Of a stretch of DNA of 64,000 nucleotides, positions 45,135-55,688 are shown one piece after another (position 1 is the first letter of the stretch; every line of letters begins with the position of its first letter). Position numbers and translations under genes: made by a program. Source of the DNA: Mesostigma viride (Eukaryota > Streptophyta > Mesostigmatophyceae > Mesostigmatales > Mesostigmataceae); the NCBI GenBank assembly GCA_009746045.1, contig RPFO01000017.1:1911452-1975451 (forward strand), given 5' to 3'. Below the pieces are notes generated by a model that saw only the letters and a list, made by a program, of their open reading frames with translations, was not told where the DNA came from and ran no database searches.

Positions 45135-46418
45135 CTACTTTTTCCTCGGCCTCAGCCGACGTCCGCCAGTCTCGCCGCCCTGAGGAGAGGGGCCCCCCGC
45201 CTGCCGCTCGTAAACGGCTCCTGTAAGTACGTCGTGCCCCATCAAGTCACCAGCCCATTTTCGCTTTTTCCACGAAGCGCCCTTCAGGAAACGGGTGATG
45301 TACGCCTGCCTCGTTGCATCAATGCCGTGGTAGATGCGGTTGTACTTCGCAGAATAATACTCGTGCTTCATGTATTCGCCTGGATTTTTTGGGTCCTCGA
45401 ACACGTACTTCTGATGAGCTCGAGCCTGCAACGCGTTAATCAGCTTCTTGTACCCGTCTGGAATTTGGTAGTCGTACGTGCCGTACGTCTCTGCCGTCTT
45501 AAAACGTTGAATTATCATGCGGCGCTCGCTCGGAATGTATCCGTTCTCGTGTGGCTCGAGCTCGCTGATAGAACTGACAACGCGCATTTTGTCGTGGTCG
45601 TACCTGGTTGGTGGCAGTTTCTCGCCGGACAGGTAAATAAGACCCATCAAAGCGGCGTCAGACGTAGGGTCCTTTTTGTACTCGGCGGCGGCGATCCGCT
45701 GGAGCTGCTCGTACGTATACCTCAGTGGCTTGCTCTCGGCCCTGTCGAATTTCCTGTCGAGGTCGCCGACCTTCAGCTCATTGACTCGAGCAGCGTACGC
45801 GTCCGTCACGTCGCGTGGGAGCCTCTTTTCAGGTGGCATCATTCGATTCACCCCGTTTATCACTCCGAGCAAGTTCTTCTCGTTCTCCCTCCACGCATCC
45901 TCTTTCGAGTGTGCGAGCTTGCGTTTGGGTTCCGAGGTTTCGTGGACGACGCGCAGGACACGGGCGGTGTCGGCGAGGCAGTCGACTGATTCGTCCTGCG
46001 AGCACCCCAGCCTGTCGAGGAGAACTCGGAGCCTGCCGATGTACCCCTTCGCGGTTTTGCGCGTCGCCCCGCGCTCTCTCGAGGGCCTGCCAGGCTCGTG
46101 ATGCTCTGGCCGGGCATCCGCTGCGGCGACGGCCTCGTCGAAGGTCCAGTATCGTCCATCAGTAGGTCGCGCAGGCGGTTCCTCGTGGTGCGGTGGCTCC
46201 GGCGAGGGTGGAGAGGTCGCCTGCAAGCCGATTTTTTCAGCGCACTCGGGGTTATTTGCGATCCATCGGTCACTGGGATTCCAGACGCCCTTCTTGACCT
46301 TGCTTTTCGCCGAGATGCAGTTCGTCTGGTCGCGGGCGATTGCTCGCCTCTTCGCCTGGGCCCGTCGCCATTGCTCGCGACGCTCCTCTACGGTCACCGT
46401 CATCTGATGACTGAACAT
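45135..46418 (-). CDS. PLV part: tyrosine recombinase (integrase)
   Basis: 427 codons from ATG. The N-terminal ~130 residues are basic and proline-rich, followed by a SAM-like core-binding region (AKGYIGRLRVLLDRLGCSQD). The catalytic domain shows LIYLSGEKLPPTRYD (first Arg), a Lys/TYGTYDYQI strand, GIDATRQAYITRFL (second Arg of the HxxR box, His replaced), AGDLMGHDVLTGAVYERQ (late His and nucleophile Tyr). This class cuts and joins DNA through a phosphotyrosine link and is used by many PLVs in place of the Polinton-type DDE integrase. Precedes the primase-helicase on the same strand. Confidence 0.8.
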   Translation of the reverse strand: MFSHQMTVTVEERREQWRRAQAKRRAIARDQTNCISAKSKVKKGVWNPSDRWIANNPECAEKIGLQATSPPSPEPPHHEEPPARPTDGRYWTFDEAVAAADARPEHHEPGRPSRERGATRKTAKGYIGRLRVLLDRLGCSQDESVDCLADTARVLRVVHETSEPKRKLAHSKEDAWRENEKNLLGVINGVNRMMPPEKRLPRDVTDAYAARVNELKVGDLDRKFDRAESKPLRYTYEQLQRIAAAEYKKDPTSDAALMGLIYLSGEKLPPTRYDHDKMRVVSSISELEPHENGYIPSERRMIIQRFKTAETYGTYDYQIPDGYKKLINALQARAHQKYVFEDPKNPGEYMKHEYYSAKYNRIYHGIDATRQAYITRFLKGASWKKRKWAGDLMGHDVLTGAVYERQAGGPSPQGGETGGRRLRPRKK

Positions 46419-46764
46419 GAGACAATTTTTTGGCTCGAGGCTTTTTATACCCTACGGGGTGGATCCTTGGGCGCCCTCGAGGCCGTTTCGGTTCGTGTCG
46501 TTTTTCCGTTTTGGAGGGTGAGCGCCCACGTGGACGCCTGCGATCGCCCACCAAGGCGAGGATGGCCAATCGGATTTCGGGGCTCATGTCGTGACAGGTG
46601 GACGGAATCGTGTCGTTGTGGCCTGCTTCTTGAAGGATCCTGACGACACGTTCTAGAGTTTTCTGCCCCAGTCGAGAACCCGAACAATATCGGAGGAGTG
46701 CTTGGGTGTCCAACACGTACTCCTTCTCGGCGCCTGCGTATCGTTTGATGGACGGAATATCCAT
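46270..46764 (-). CDS. PLV part: small AT-hook protein
   Basis: 164 codons from MDIPSIKRYAGAEKEYVLDT. The first ~75 residues look globular and helical (LGQKTLERVVRILQEAGHND). Then a basic tail carries KRPRGRPRIHPVG, an AT-hook (core GRP) that binds the minor groove of AT-rich DNA. Overlaps the start of the recombinase frame by ~150 bp. Possible DNA-bending or transcription factor; the function is not known. Confidence 0.55.
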   Translation of the reverse strand: MDIPSIKRYAGAEKEYVLDTQALLRYCSGSRLGQKTLERVVRILQEAGHNDTIPSTCHDMSPEIRLAILALVGDRRRPRGRSPSKTEKRHEPKRPRGRPRIHPVGYKKPRAKKLSHVQSSDDGDRRGASRAMATGPGEEASNRPRPDELHLGEKQGQEGRLESQ

Positions 46765-46786
46765 AGTATATCATGTTCAGAGAAAA

Positions 46787-47670
46787 TTATTTTATCGAGA
46801 GAAATGTATTGAAGTTTCGACGAAACATTTTTTTCGGGTCGCGCTGGTCGAAGTCGACAGCGAAGAAGTCGTGAGGATCGTCCTTGACGGCGTGGTCCCA
46901 TAGCGCGAGAAACTCGTCCGGCGCCACAGCCCCCGCGCTCTCTTCCGCGATCTGTCGCGCGGCTCGATGGTCCTTCGTTCTGAACAGCGCAAGAAACGAT
47001 ATATTCGCTCGCACTGCTCGTGGTACGCCACCGCTCGTGTACGCCTGTGTCAGGAAAATCATGCTCGTGAGGAAGTGTCTGTGTTTGAACGCGAAAGCCG
47101 CAACAGCGTTTTTGCTAGAGCTCTGATAGAGGGCACTGCCTTGCATGTCGTCTATCAGAATGAGCGACGAAGGAGGACCGTGCTCGAACCTTGTCGCAGG
47201 TTTATCCCAGTTCATTGCATCAAGGCGTAGGTACATGGAGAGGTCCATGAGTTCTGCGTTTTTTTCCCGTCCACGTATTCGCGTTTAAACGTTTCCCAGA
47301 CCTTGAGATCGTCCTTGTACCTCTCGTATTCGTGGAGGTCAGACTTTATATGATCTATCATCCCATCGAATGCCAGGTTAGAGTAGACTTCCATCGTCAT
47401 AGCTGGTTCCGGGAGCTCCTTGTATTTTGGCTCCGTGTGGGCACTCCCTGAAATGAGGTACAGCTTGTCGAATGAGTTGTTAGCAAAGTAAGCCTTCGCC
47501 ATGTTGACTGCCGATGTAGTTTTCCCAGACCGTCGAGCTCCGCAGAAGTTTGCGATGAAATGAAGACTCGGCATATTCGGTGGAGCAGGACGCTGTGGGG
47601 CGTATCGTTGCTTGATGTCTTTGTTCTCAAGTGAATGAATTCGTCGCTCTTCGATGATAGCCATTATCAT
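46787..47670 (-). CDS. PLV part: FtsK/HerA-type genome-packaging ATPase
   Basis: The span holds Walker A in ANFCGARRSGKTTSAVNMAK and Walker B in PPSSLILIDDMQ, followed by RHFLTSMIFLTQAYTSGGV, where the polar Gln fits sensor position of A32-like ATPases. Size and motif spacing suit the DNA packaging ATPases of PLVs, virophages and nucleocytoplasmic viruses, which pump the genome into the capsid. Part of a fossil element. Confidence 0.82.
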
Positions 47671-47679
47671 TCTGAAGAC

Positions 47680-48209
47680 ATTTTAATCGTCCAGACTAGC
47701 AAGGAGAGACGCGCGGATGGCGGCCATGCGCATCTCGTATGGCGTCATCGCGACAGGTGGCGGTGGTGGAGGTGGGAGCTGTCGGGTCTTGATCGGGGGT
47801 GGCGGAGAGTCCGGCTCTGTCTCCTTGGGCTTTCGACCCCGTCTTGGTTTTGGCGTGTCGGCGGGGGTTGAGGCGACGGAATCTTCAGCGAGAAGGCGTT
47901 CAATCCGCGATTTGTTACGGCTTCTTGCAGCTCGAGTTCGACTAGCCTTTGCCGCTGAATCTCCAATTCCTTTGCAAGGACCTTTCGTTTCGTTATCTCT
48001 GCCTCCTTTTCTTCGTTTCGTCTCTTCTCCCTCTCGGCTTTTGCGCGTTGCTGGTAAACCCTCATTTTGTCGCGAAGGGCTTTTTTCTGTTCATCATTCA
48101 GCGGTTGTCCCTTTCGAATTGTCTTGACCAGGTCAACCTGCTCTTCCCGCGTCTCGGCGAAGGTTTCGTCTTGGTAGCTCGTTGGGGTCTCTGAAGCCTC
48201 AGAGGCCAT
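47680..48209 (-). CDS. PLV part: charged coiled-coil protein
   Basis: Starts MASEASETPTSYQDETFAET. Residues ~30-95 are almost all Glu/Lys/Arg/Gln with heptad spacing (KALRDKMRVYQQRAKAEREK). The end is proline-rich. Its ATG lies 24 bp from the ATG of the plus-strand gene at 48234, so a shared divergent promoter is implied. Function unknown; position next to the packaging ATPase suggests a virion or assembly role. Confidence 0.55.
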
Positions 48210-48233
48210 GTTTATATTCTAGGTAGATAATAA
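48210..48233. promoter_or_regulatory. 24 bp divergent start region between the two PLV gene blocks
   Basis: GTTTATATTCTAGGTAGATA lies between opposite ATGs. TATA-like, very short; core promoter elements may extend into both genes. Confidence 0.45.
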
Positions 48234-49265
48234 ATGGTCGTTCTAACAACATTGAGCAGACCGACCAATCTCGCCACCGGGTTAACGCTCGACCCTGAAA
48301 TGGAGGAGCGTGTTTCTAACATCGAAACAGACATAGATGGGCTTCAAGCTAGCGTGACGTTACTTCTTGGCATTTCACATCCATTCGATGAGTCACTCGT
48401 TGTCGACGGATTCAAAATTTTCTACCCGAGCCAGCCGACAAATGTGCGACTCGGAGACAATTACGACGACGAGACCGCAAGCGACCCATCGGAACTTGCT
48501 TACAGTCTCGTCGTGAATGGGTATTCCTATTTTAAATCAGGGACTACTTTAGTCGACGATCTCACTCTAAATGAACCTTACCTTACGGCGAAAGTGGGAG
48601 CGACCCAGTACCACGTCTTCGACTTTAGCCCTGATACGTTGCTAGACCCTGGTGGCAGAGTCCTGACCCGCGCGCAATTGGACTACCTTTTTGACCAACA
48701 CGGGGTAGGCAAAACGTCGATAGCTAACTTGAACGGGGATTTCGTCCTCCATCTCGAAGACGGGACGACCGTGTCGCACCAAAACGCGTTCAACGTCATC
48801 AATGACCAGGATGTGCGAGTCCAGCTGCCCTACAACGTTACGAATGGCGACGCGAGTGGAATCTGTAAGTTTACCTATCGCGACTACCACACGACCCAGG
48901 CGCGCACGGGGGAGAGCGTTGTGGACGGAGAGGTAGGATATCCATACTTTTCCGACTCTTTCTATGGTCTCGGCGGATCTCGATTTAACGGCCTCCCTCT
49001 CCGCGTGGAGTTGTTGTCTTTCGCCACGATTCGCGACGACAACCGCCGCCTTCCACTAACTGGGAGATCCTTCACCATCACGCGTACATACTCGCCACTG
49101 ACGGACTGGCGAATGGGTCCGATTGACCCTGTGAACGCACTCTACTGGAGCACCAATCCAACCACCGCTAATTGGGAGGTCGTAGAGGGAACGACCCTCA
49201 AACAGGGCATAAAGATGACGACCCCCTTCGCATACCAACGCAAACTCCCATCAGGTGGTACATGA
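48234..49265 (+). CDS. PLV part: structural/attachment-like protein 1
   Basis: 343 codons. A short coiled coil near residues 20-50 (PEMEERVSNIETDIDGLQAS) is followed by beta-rich, Gly/Asp/Asn/Thr-rich sequence with no Cys-rich domain. The coiled-coil then beta-strand plan is common in trimeric fibre or tail-tip proteins. The stop overlaps the ATG of the next gene (ATGA). No family match claimed. Confidence 0.5.
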   Translation: MVVLTTLSRPTNLATGLTLDPEMEERVSNIETDIDGLQASVTLLLGISHPFDESLVVDGFKIFYPSQPTNVRLGDNYDDETASDPSELAYSLVVNGYSYFKSGTTLVDDLTLNEPYLTAKVGATQYHVFDFSPDTLLDPGGRVLTRAQLDYLFDQHGVGKTSIANLNGDFVLHLEDGTTVSHQNAFNVINDQDVRVQLPYNVTNGDASGICKFTYRDYHTTQARTGESVVDGEVGYPYFSDSFYGLGGSRFNGLPLRVELLSFATIRDDNRRLPLTGRSFTITRTYSPLTDWRMGPIDPVNALYWSTNPTTANWEVVEGTTLKQGIKMTTPFAYQRKLPSGGT

Positions 49266-49987
49266 ATTCCACCCAGCTCACGCCGACCACTCCGACCATC
49301 GGCGGAGTCTCCCTCTCGCAAAACGGGGGACTGCGCGGGGAAGACGCCGTAATCACCGCGCCAGTCGCGGCAGATAGTAACAAGTATATGAACTACGAGA
49401 TAGACGTCTACAACGACTCGACCCTCACCTCCTACACCACCCACAAAGGAGGGGTGATGGTATGCGTTTCAAAAATGAGCCAACTGCACTCCGGCATCCG
49501 GACACCAAGTTCCTACATTTCATATCTAAATCCTGTAAAAATCGCGATCAACGGCGTCTACGCGGACCATGATGTGGGGTGGGGAAAGTCGTTGCCTCCT
49601 CTCACCGGTTTTCATCTGTTGGCGAACGGAGTATCTCAAGGGGCCTTGGATGGGACGTTGAAGACAACGACGTTTCAAAATCCATCCGAAGGCGATGATG
49701 TAGAACTCAGATACAGGATCGTAACCGTAAAGGACTCGCCAAACCTGTCAGGAGAGACCGTGGAGATAGACGGCCCCGCTACGACGCTCCATTCTCTCAT
49801 TGCATTACCGAAAGAGGCAACATTCGTTTCCCTTGAAAATTCAAGTACAACGGACGGCGCGCAAATTTCAGCGTACGGACTGATCCAGGACCGGATCGAC
49901 CAAACCCGATCTGCCCAAATCTGCCCAAATCTTTCACTTCACGAGTCACTACCGGATCTGTACGGCACCTGCGGGCCGACTTCCTGA
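49262..49987 (+). CDS. PLV part: structural protein 2, beta-rich
   Basis: Begins MNSTQLTPTTPTIGGVSLSQ by an ATGA overlap with the gene before. Beta-rich, with GVMVCVSKMSQLHSGIRTPS and repeated TV/GD strands. Likely works with its neighbour in the particle. Its right end lies against the non-viral insertion. Confidence 0.45.
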   Translation: MNSTQLTPTTPTIGGVSLSQNGGLRGEDAVITAPVAADSNKYMNYEIDVYNDSTLTSYTTHKGGVMVCVSKMSQLHSGIRTPSSYISYLNPVKIAINGVYADHDVGWGKSLPPLTGFHLLANGVSQGALDGTLKTTTFQNPSEGDDVELRYRIVTVKDSPNLSGETVEIDGPATTLHSLIALPKEATFVSLENSSTTDGAQISAYGLIQDRIDQTRSAQICPNLSLHESLPDLYGTCGPTS

Positions 49988-50652
49988 TTCCGTGGACTCC
50001 GAGCATAGAACATTTTTTTCTGAGACGGCAGGCTTAGTCTTTAAATTAGACCAACCTCGGGCAGTGTTCGATGGCATGGAAGCTCTTGCTGTCGTTTAAA
50101 CGGCGCTGTCAATTAAGTCTGTTGGTTTTTAATTTTGACAGGACTCGCCCAGCATGTTTTCCGCATGTTTTTAGCTCCAGGAATTATAACAGCTGTAATA
50201 TCACCAGTGGAATGCGGGAGGGGAGGTCGGGCTTAAGGAAAACTTTCTTTCGTTGTCATGCCACCATTCAAGCTCCGTGGTTACATGCACGACAGTGTAA
50301 GGCCCCTTCAAGAGAAGTTTCTGCGATCATAGACCGATAGTGCGCCACCGGTACTGGTAGAGAAATTTCATGCGTTTCTTGGAACGCCTATAGGCTTAAT
50401 GACGGCTAGGCAAACGAGCTACTATCTCGCCCCGGCTAATCTATGAAACGTAAGTGTGCCGCCTTTCCCGTGCGCTTGCAAGTGTGGGGATCTCAGCGGG
50501 TCATTCGTTGTCACGTTTACGAAGCGTCTACCCATGTGTTCCATGGCAAACGCGGTGTGCCTGGCATCCGCAATGTGCTCTGAGCATGGGTGTGTTCGGC
50601 ATTGGTCTCGGCCGCAGCTTGTCAGGCCCTGAGTCGCGATGCACGAAGCACG

Positions 50653-50686
<34 letters not shown>

Positions 50687-51239
50687 ATGACTCTTTGTGT
50701 CCGTAGCCAGTGTTGCCGCTTTAGTTCTGATGTATGACTTGCATCGCAGCACTTTGATATCAACACGGCTCACATTACCAGATTACTAGCAACACTGGTT
50801 ACATGTTGCAAACTGCATTGGTATACAGATAATATTACAAATGCAAATAATCTGTACATAATATACAAAAGAGATGTCAATAATCTGCATTGAAGAAGAT
50901 GCAGGTGTTTGACTGTGCATGGAGGCAAGAGCTGCTTGTTGATAGCAGCCACCGCCATGGGCTATGTTGTGTCGCTTTCACATATATTTGCCCATCGTCA
51001 TTTTCTTCAGCGCTGTAGTGCATGATGGCAGTGCCACAACAATCCATGCCAATGATTTGTCATGATGGGGGGAAAGGATGACATTTCTACCTGGCTGTTT
51101 GACACGTGCATGCTTGACTCGCTCACCCAGCCACTCCCTCCCTCACGCACCCACGCAAGCAAGCACACCCACATCCACACTGTCCCACACACCCAAGCAC
51201 GCACACCCACCCACCCAGACAGCCAGACACACACACATG

Positions 51240-51337
<98 letters not shown>

Positions 51338-53288
51338 CTCCACCCACCCACCCACCCACCCACCCACCCACCCACCCACCCACCCACCCACCCACCCACC
51401 CACCCACCCACCCACCCACCCACCCACCCACCCACCCATCCACCCACCCACCCGCCCGCCCGCCCGCCCGCCCGCCCGCCGCCCGCCCGCCCGCCCGCCC
51501 GCCCCCGCCCGCCCGCCCGCCGCCCGCCCGCCCGCCCGCCCGCCCGCCCGCCCACCCACCCACCCACCCACCCACCCACCCGCCCACCCACCCACCCACC
51601 CACCCATCCATCAAACATGCATGCACGTCTAGTGTCTCTCCATTTGAGCACCTGTCCTTACACCCCCGCAGTGGCAGCCAAGCGAGGAAGCAACCAAGGG
51701 ACCAAGCGAACCCCCCAACTGCCCGACATCACCGGAATGTACCGTCCGGAATGTTCGTATGGCACGTTAATTGCACAAATACCTGCCCCACATTTTCTTC
51801 AACGCTATATAATGCATCATCGCAGTGCCACAACAATCTGGGCTCTGAGATATTGAATCATACGGGGGGGGAAGATGACAGGCATACCTGGATGTTTCAC
51901 ACGTGCATGCCTGAACGGCACATGGATTATGAAACAAATTGAAAGCACGGGCGCACAACATCAACCAATATCATAACTTATTTTACTGTACAAGGTAATG
52001 TTCATTGGTACCACATGCATTACTGGACAACTTTGGAGTTGGGTTTGATATGGCCTGCAGGCTATCTATTGTGAAAACTGCAAGGCATGCTGGTATGGCT
52101 ACTAAGTGGAACACCATGAATGGAATCCCTAGGAACACCAAGCCTAGTAATGTAAATTACAGGTGGCACAACTGGCACACACCACATCGTGGCAAATATA
52201 AGCCTGGACTGCAACAGATGATGGCATTTTCCTGTTATGGCATGGTCGATCGGAGGGAATTTTCAACTTTTAATGCCGATGGACAATGTGAAAGTTATTC
52301 CACATAGGGCGGCCCGGCACTCAGCTGCTAACGTCTAGCTGACAACAAGCTTCACGGCCGAATCAGGGATGCAGCGTCCACTATTAAACCAAGGCATATG
52401 AAAAAAAATTCCTGCACAACGTCGGCTTACCGATGGTTGTGGTTAGCATGCGTGAACAAGAAGATTGTGTGGTTTGTACGCCAGTCTGATCCGGCGACAT
52501 GGCAGTGGCTGCCGGCCAGCACATGCGCATGCCATTCGACATGCTGAATGGGGGGCTGTGCGTTAAAATCAAAATGAACATGACAAACATCTCATGTAAG
52601 AAATTTATATACAGCTTTCTGTCTCAAGCCAAAAAAGGGTGTGTCGTCATGCAATATATCAGTCCTGCCAGCCATAAACCTTAACTCCTAATCTGGAATT
52701 CACAATTGGCTTGTTTGAATCACACGCATAAACAAAGTAGTCGACACATGTCTACGGAAGCGGCATTTTGAACGTGAGATTGGATTGATTCGCCGTTTGG
52801 TTAGTAAGTTTCCCAGACTGCCATCGCTAGCAAATTTACCATGGCTAGCAGGTGCTGCGGTGCATTTTTTTGCTTAGGCAACGGGACCATTTTTCTTTAG
52901 TCTAGCGCAAAAAAGGCTAAGCATGGGCGGGTCGACATGGCGTCGCATGGGCCGTGAGGCCGGACTTGAACGGACGATAGTGTTGTACTAGTTCAGGCTG
53001 AAAATGATTCCACCGTTTTCCTTTTCTGATTCCACCGTTTTTCCTTTCCGATTCCTTGGATGAAATCTGGCCGAATCAGACAGAATAGTTCCTGCGGTGC
53101 CAAAAGGGCGGTTACGAAAATGTGTGGCTGGAGTTTGTGCGAAGGGTAACTACTTTGACTGGTGCGCACTTGAAACTAGTCGGCATTGCTAGATGCCGCG
53201 GGGGTACACTCCAACTTGAAAGCCGGACGTCTTGGGGGTCAAGGCCTGGCTTTCGGTAATGCAATGAGAATCATTCTCGCGCCACTCC
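49988..53288. mobile_element. ~3.3 kb non-viral DNA inserted in the PLV
   Basis: Base composition and content change sharply: no dense coding, and host-type simple repeats. It includes (GT)n with (GC)n at about 50654-50690 and a long compound microsatellite (51245-51605). A ~105 bp sequence containing GCAGTGCCACAACAATC occurs twice in direct orientation (about 51012-51118 and 51808-51914) around the microsatellite. Exact borders and class not determined. Confidence 0.5.
51245..51605 (+). repeat. Compound microsatellite (CT)n-(CCCA)n-(CCCG)n-(CCCA)n
   Basis: (CT)n at 51245-51333, then CCCA units to ~51450, CCCG units with two phase slips to ~51550, then CCCA units again. The long open frames here on both strands are artefacts of the repeat. 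Confidence 0.95.
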
Positions 53289-55013
53289 GTGACCACGCTG
53301 CAAGCAGAAGCTTCGAAATACTACTTTGAAGGGTCTCCCGAAAAATTCTTTTTTGTAAAAACAGCCACTCCGGCACCAAGCAAATGTGTTGTTTTTTCAG
53401 AGCAGCTCATCGACGGCCCATTTCTATTGTGTTTTCGGCTATATTTGGGCAGCAACGATGCTTTCGTCTCGTTTGCAGAAAATACTATGTCTTTGACGAA
53501 TAAATATCACCCGGCCACGACAGATGCCCATCAGAATTGGAGAAATGCGGATACGACGCATTGGGGTATGCTGGGTATCAATCTGCACCATAGTGACTAT
53601 GCACTCGACCTGTTTGACAATCTGAAGTCGAAGGTTCGATACACGTTAAACTCATCATGGAGACAACAAAACAGCTACTGGGTGGCATTTCGAAGAAAAT
53701 CGGATGGGAAGGTGGAGCGTTATATATCCAAAACAACTCCTCAAGAACTTAGTGACATGACTAAAATCTCAAACTCGTCCGGTATATTTACAACCACTCC
53801 TACAGACATTCTTGACCCGTACATTCCGATGCCCCTCCGACCAGTCTTCCACTTGAGCGGAGAGTACCACGGCGCGTATGTCTGGCCAATCAAAGATGAC
53901 CTACAAGACATAGAGTTCGACTCTCTAAAAACCAACAACCCATCCGGATCGTACACAGCCGTCGGAGACGTGTTGGAGCTGCGTCACAGGTCCACCTCGT
54001 CGAGGAATTGTAGCATTTTTGGCAAATATAGCGTCACAAAACCCGTACCGGGTGTGGCGGATACTTGGTTTAAGGAGCTAACACTCACGAATGAGAGTGT
54101 CATCCGCACGGTTGTTAAGTGTCCCGATGTTCAATACGGCGTGCAAATGAACCAATATACTGCCAAAATATATGGGATTCTACCAGCTCGTCAGTCGGTA
54201 AGGAAGTTTTATGTAAGACTTGGATTTTCAAACACCAAGTTGAGCAATGATCCGTTGCTTATCAGCGTAGTCGTTGGAGAAGCGTGGACTGGCGGTTTTT
54301 CTACAACGACAATATCAAAATCCTCGTCGTACGTTGACATAACCTGTGATCATATTTCACTGGTTGATCCTCCAGTTACTGGTATGATCCATTTGGCGAC
54401 CGTGACGTTCCAGGTATTAGATCCAACAGTATCTGGCCCGACCCCGCTTTTATTTGCTTCTAGCCTAAGCTACTATTATGGTTCAAGCCTGTCGTCAATT
54501 GGCGGCAATCACGGGATGGACGTGGCCCTGTATGAAGATGTCCGAGAAACTAGGCGTATATCGCACACGATATTGGAAGCAGATTCTTTGGTCGGTCTGA
54601 GGCAGCCCATATACGACTACCCGCTTCCGCAATTTTGGCACGGCGCCCCTGTGGCCGTGATGTCTTTCCACGACCCGGCCACACAATCGGAACTAACTCT
54701 TCCGACCGCGTTGACCAATATCCTTGTCAGGTTAACATTTGATAACAACCCACCAACGATTCTCGACATATCAAACCCATATCGCTTAACGGCTAGCGGC
54801 CTGTCCGTCTGGCCGGTAAACGTTATAATTGGCAGCAACTGGAATGTTGTTTCAGGATACGAGGAGGATGACGGGGTGTTTGAAATCGCATTGCGGATTC
54901 CTCGCATCACCACTGACACGTCAACAAACATAGCACTCTCTACGGCGTTTTGCAAGTCGCGCGCTGGAAAAATGGCCGTGTCGACTAACAAGACCCTCAC
55001 TTGGACGTTATAA
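53289..55013 (+). CDS. PLV part: large beta-rich virion protein, unknown
   Basis: About 574 codons, start uncertain. Rich in Ser/Thr/Asn/Tyr with many alternating strands, no membrane segment. Recognisable stretches: LYLGSNDAFVSFAENTMSLT, FHLSGEYHGAYVWPIKDDLQ, IHLATVTFQVLD, VNVIIGSNWNVVSGYEEDDG. This composition fits a fibre, spike or capsid-surface protein. No homologue recognised. Confidence 0.5.
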   Translation: MTTLQAEASKYYFEGSPEKFFFVKTATPAPSKCVVFSEQLIDGPFLLCFRLYLGSNDAFVSFAENTMSLTNKYHPATTDAHQNWRNADTTHWGMLGINLHHSDYALDLFDNLKSKVRYTLNSSWRQQNSYWVAFRRKSDGKVERYISKTTPQELSDMTKISNSSGIFTTTPTDILDPYIPMPLRPVFHLSGEYHGAYVWPIKDDLQDIEFDSLKTNNPSGSYTAVGDVLELRHRSTSSRNCSIFGKYSVTKPVPGVADTWFKELTLTNESVIRTVVKCPDVQYGVQMNQYTAKIYGILPARQSVRKFYVRLGFSNTKLSNDPLLISVVVGEAWTGGFSTTTISKSSSYVDITCDHISLVDPPVTGMIHLATVTFQVLDPTVSGPTPLLFASSLSYYYGSSLSSIGGNHGMDVALYEDVRETRRISHTILEADSLVGLRQPIYDYPLPQFWHGAPVAVMSFHDPATQSELTLPTALTNILVRLTFDNNPPTILDISNPYRLTASGLSVWPVNVIIGSNWNVVSGYEEDDGVFEIALRIPRITTDTSTNIALSTAFCKSRAGKMAVSTNKTLTWTL

Positions 55014-55035
55014 AAATCTATGATTATATGCAGAA

Positions 55036-55539
55036 ATGGCAAGGCGTCAGAAATCAGCACGGCGCCGTCCTTCAAGTAAAAGGGGAAAACCGAAGCGTAA
55101 GGTCGCACCCCAGTCGCAGGTGACCGCTTCATCGACCAACACCATTGTCATCCACAGCGCGCCGGTCCGAAGAGCGGTGAACAAAGGGAAGGTCGCAGAG
55201 GCGCGAGGGTTCAAGGATGCCCTTCTCATGGCGTCAGTGATGGCGAACTCTAGACCGGTCGCGTACCCCCCGTTGTCCGCGTATGCCCAACCGGCCCCTG
55301 TCGCGCCGGCTCCCGAACCTGTTGTCGTCGATGAAGCAGTGGCGGCACCCCCGGAGCCTGCGGGTGTACCTGTCGGGAAACGAGTCCAGGTGGGAGGCGC
55401 GAGGTGGAAATGCCCACAACCCGGGTGTAAGAGCACGTTCGCAAACGAAAAAAACCTCCTGCTGCATCTCAGGAGGGTCCACAACACGGTCGTGGGAATT
55501 CCAAAAGAAGGCGCTGAAAAAAATCTCACAGAAGAGTAA
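55036..55539 (+). CDS. PLV part: basic protein with a C2H2 zinc finger
   Basis: 167 codons. Residues 1-25 are strongly basic (MARRQKSARRRPSSKRGKPK), then an Ala/Pro/Val linker, then WKCPQPGCKSTFANEKNLLL followed by HLRRVHNT: a C-x4-C-x12-H-x4-H-type finger. The basic N-terminus plus one finger would suit a DNA-condensing core protein or a late transcription factor. Between the large virion gene and the penton gene. Confidence 0.6.
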   Translation: MARRQKSARRRPSSKRGKPKRKVAPQSQVTASSTNTIVIHSAPVRRAVNKGKVAEARGFKDALLMASVMANSRPVAYPPLSAYAQPAPVAPAPEPVVVDEAVAAPPEPAGVPVGKRVQVGGARWKCPQPGCKSTFANEKNLLLHLRRVHNTVVGIPKEGAEKNLTEE

Positions 55540-55541
55540 AC

Positions 55542-55688
55542 ATGAGCAGCCCGCTGTTCACTGACGCCGAGATGCTCGAGATCTCTCAATGGATGACCCT
55601 CCATCCAAATGTCCCGCGAGAGTTCATTGAGGCAGCCATGCTCTACTGTAGAAGAAGCCACTCACAGGGAAGACGAAGCGCGCCATGA
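55542..55688 (+). CDS. PLV part: small 48 aa ORF
   Basis: MSSPLFTDAEMLEISQWMTL and onward to an Arg/Ser-rich end; ATGA overlap with the next gene. Too short for a family call; supported by tight packing between its neighbours. Confidence 0.4.
   Translation: MSSPLFTDAEMLEISQWMTLHPNVPREFIEAAMLYCRRSHSQGRRSAP

Noticed and set aside
51007-51856. Long Pro/Thr/His- or Gly/Val/Trp-rich frames on both strands
   Set aside because: They are translations of the compound microsatellite.
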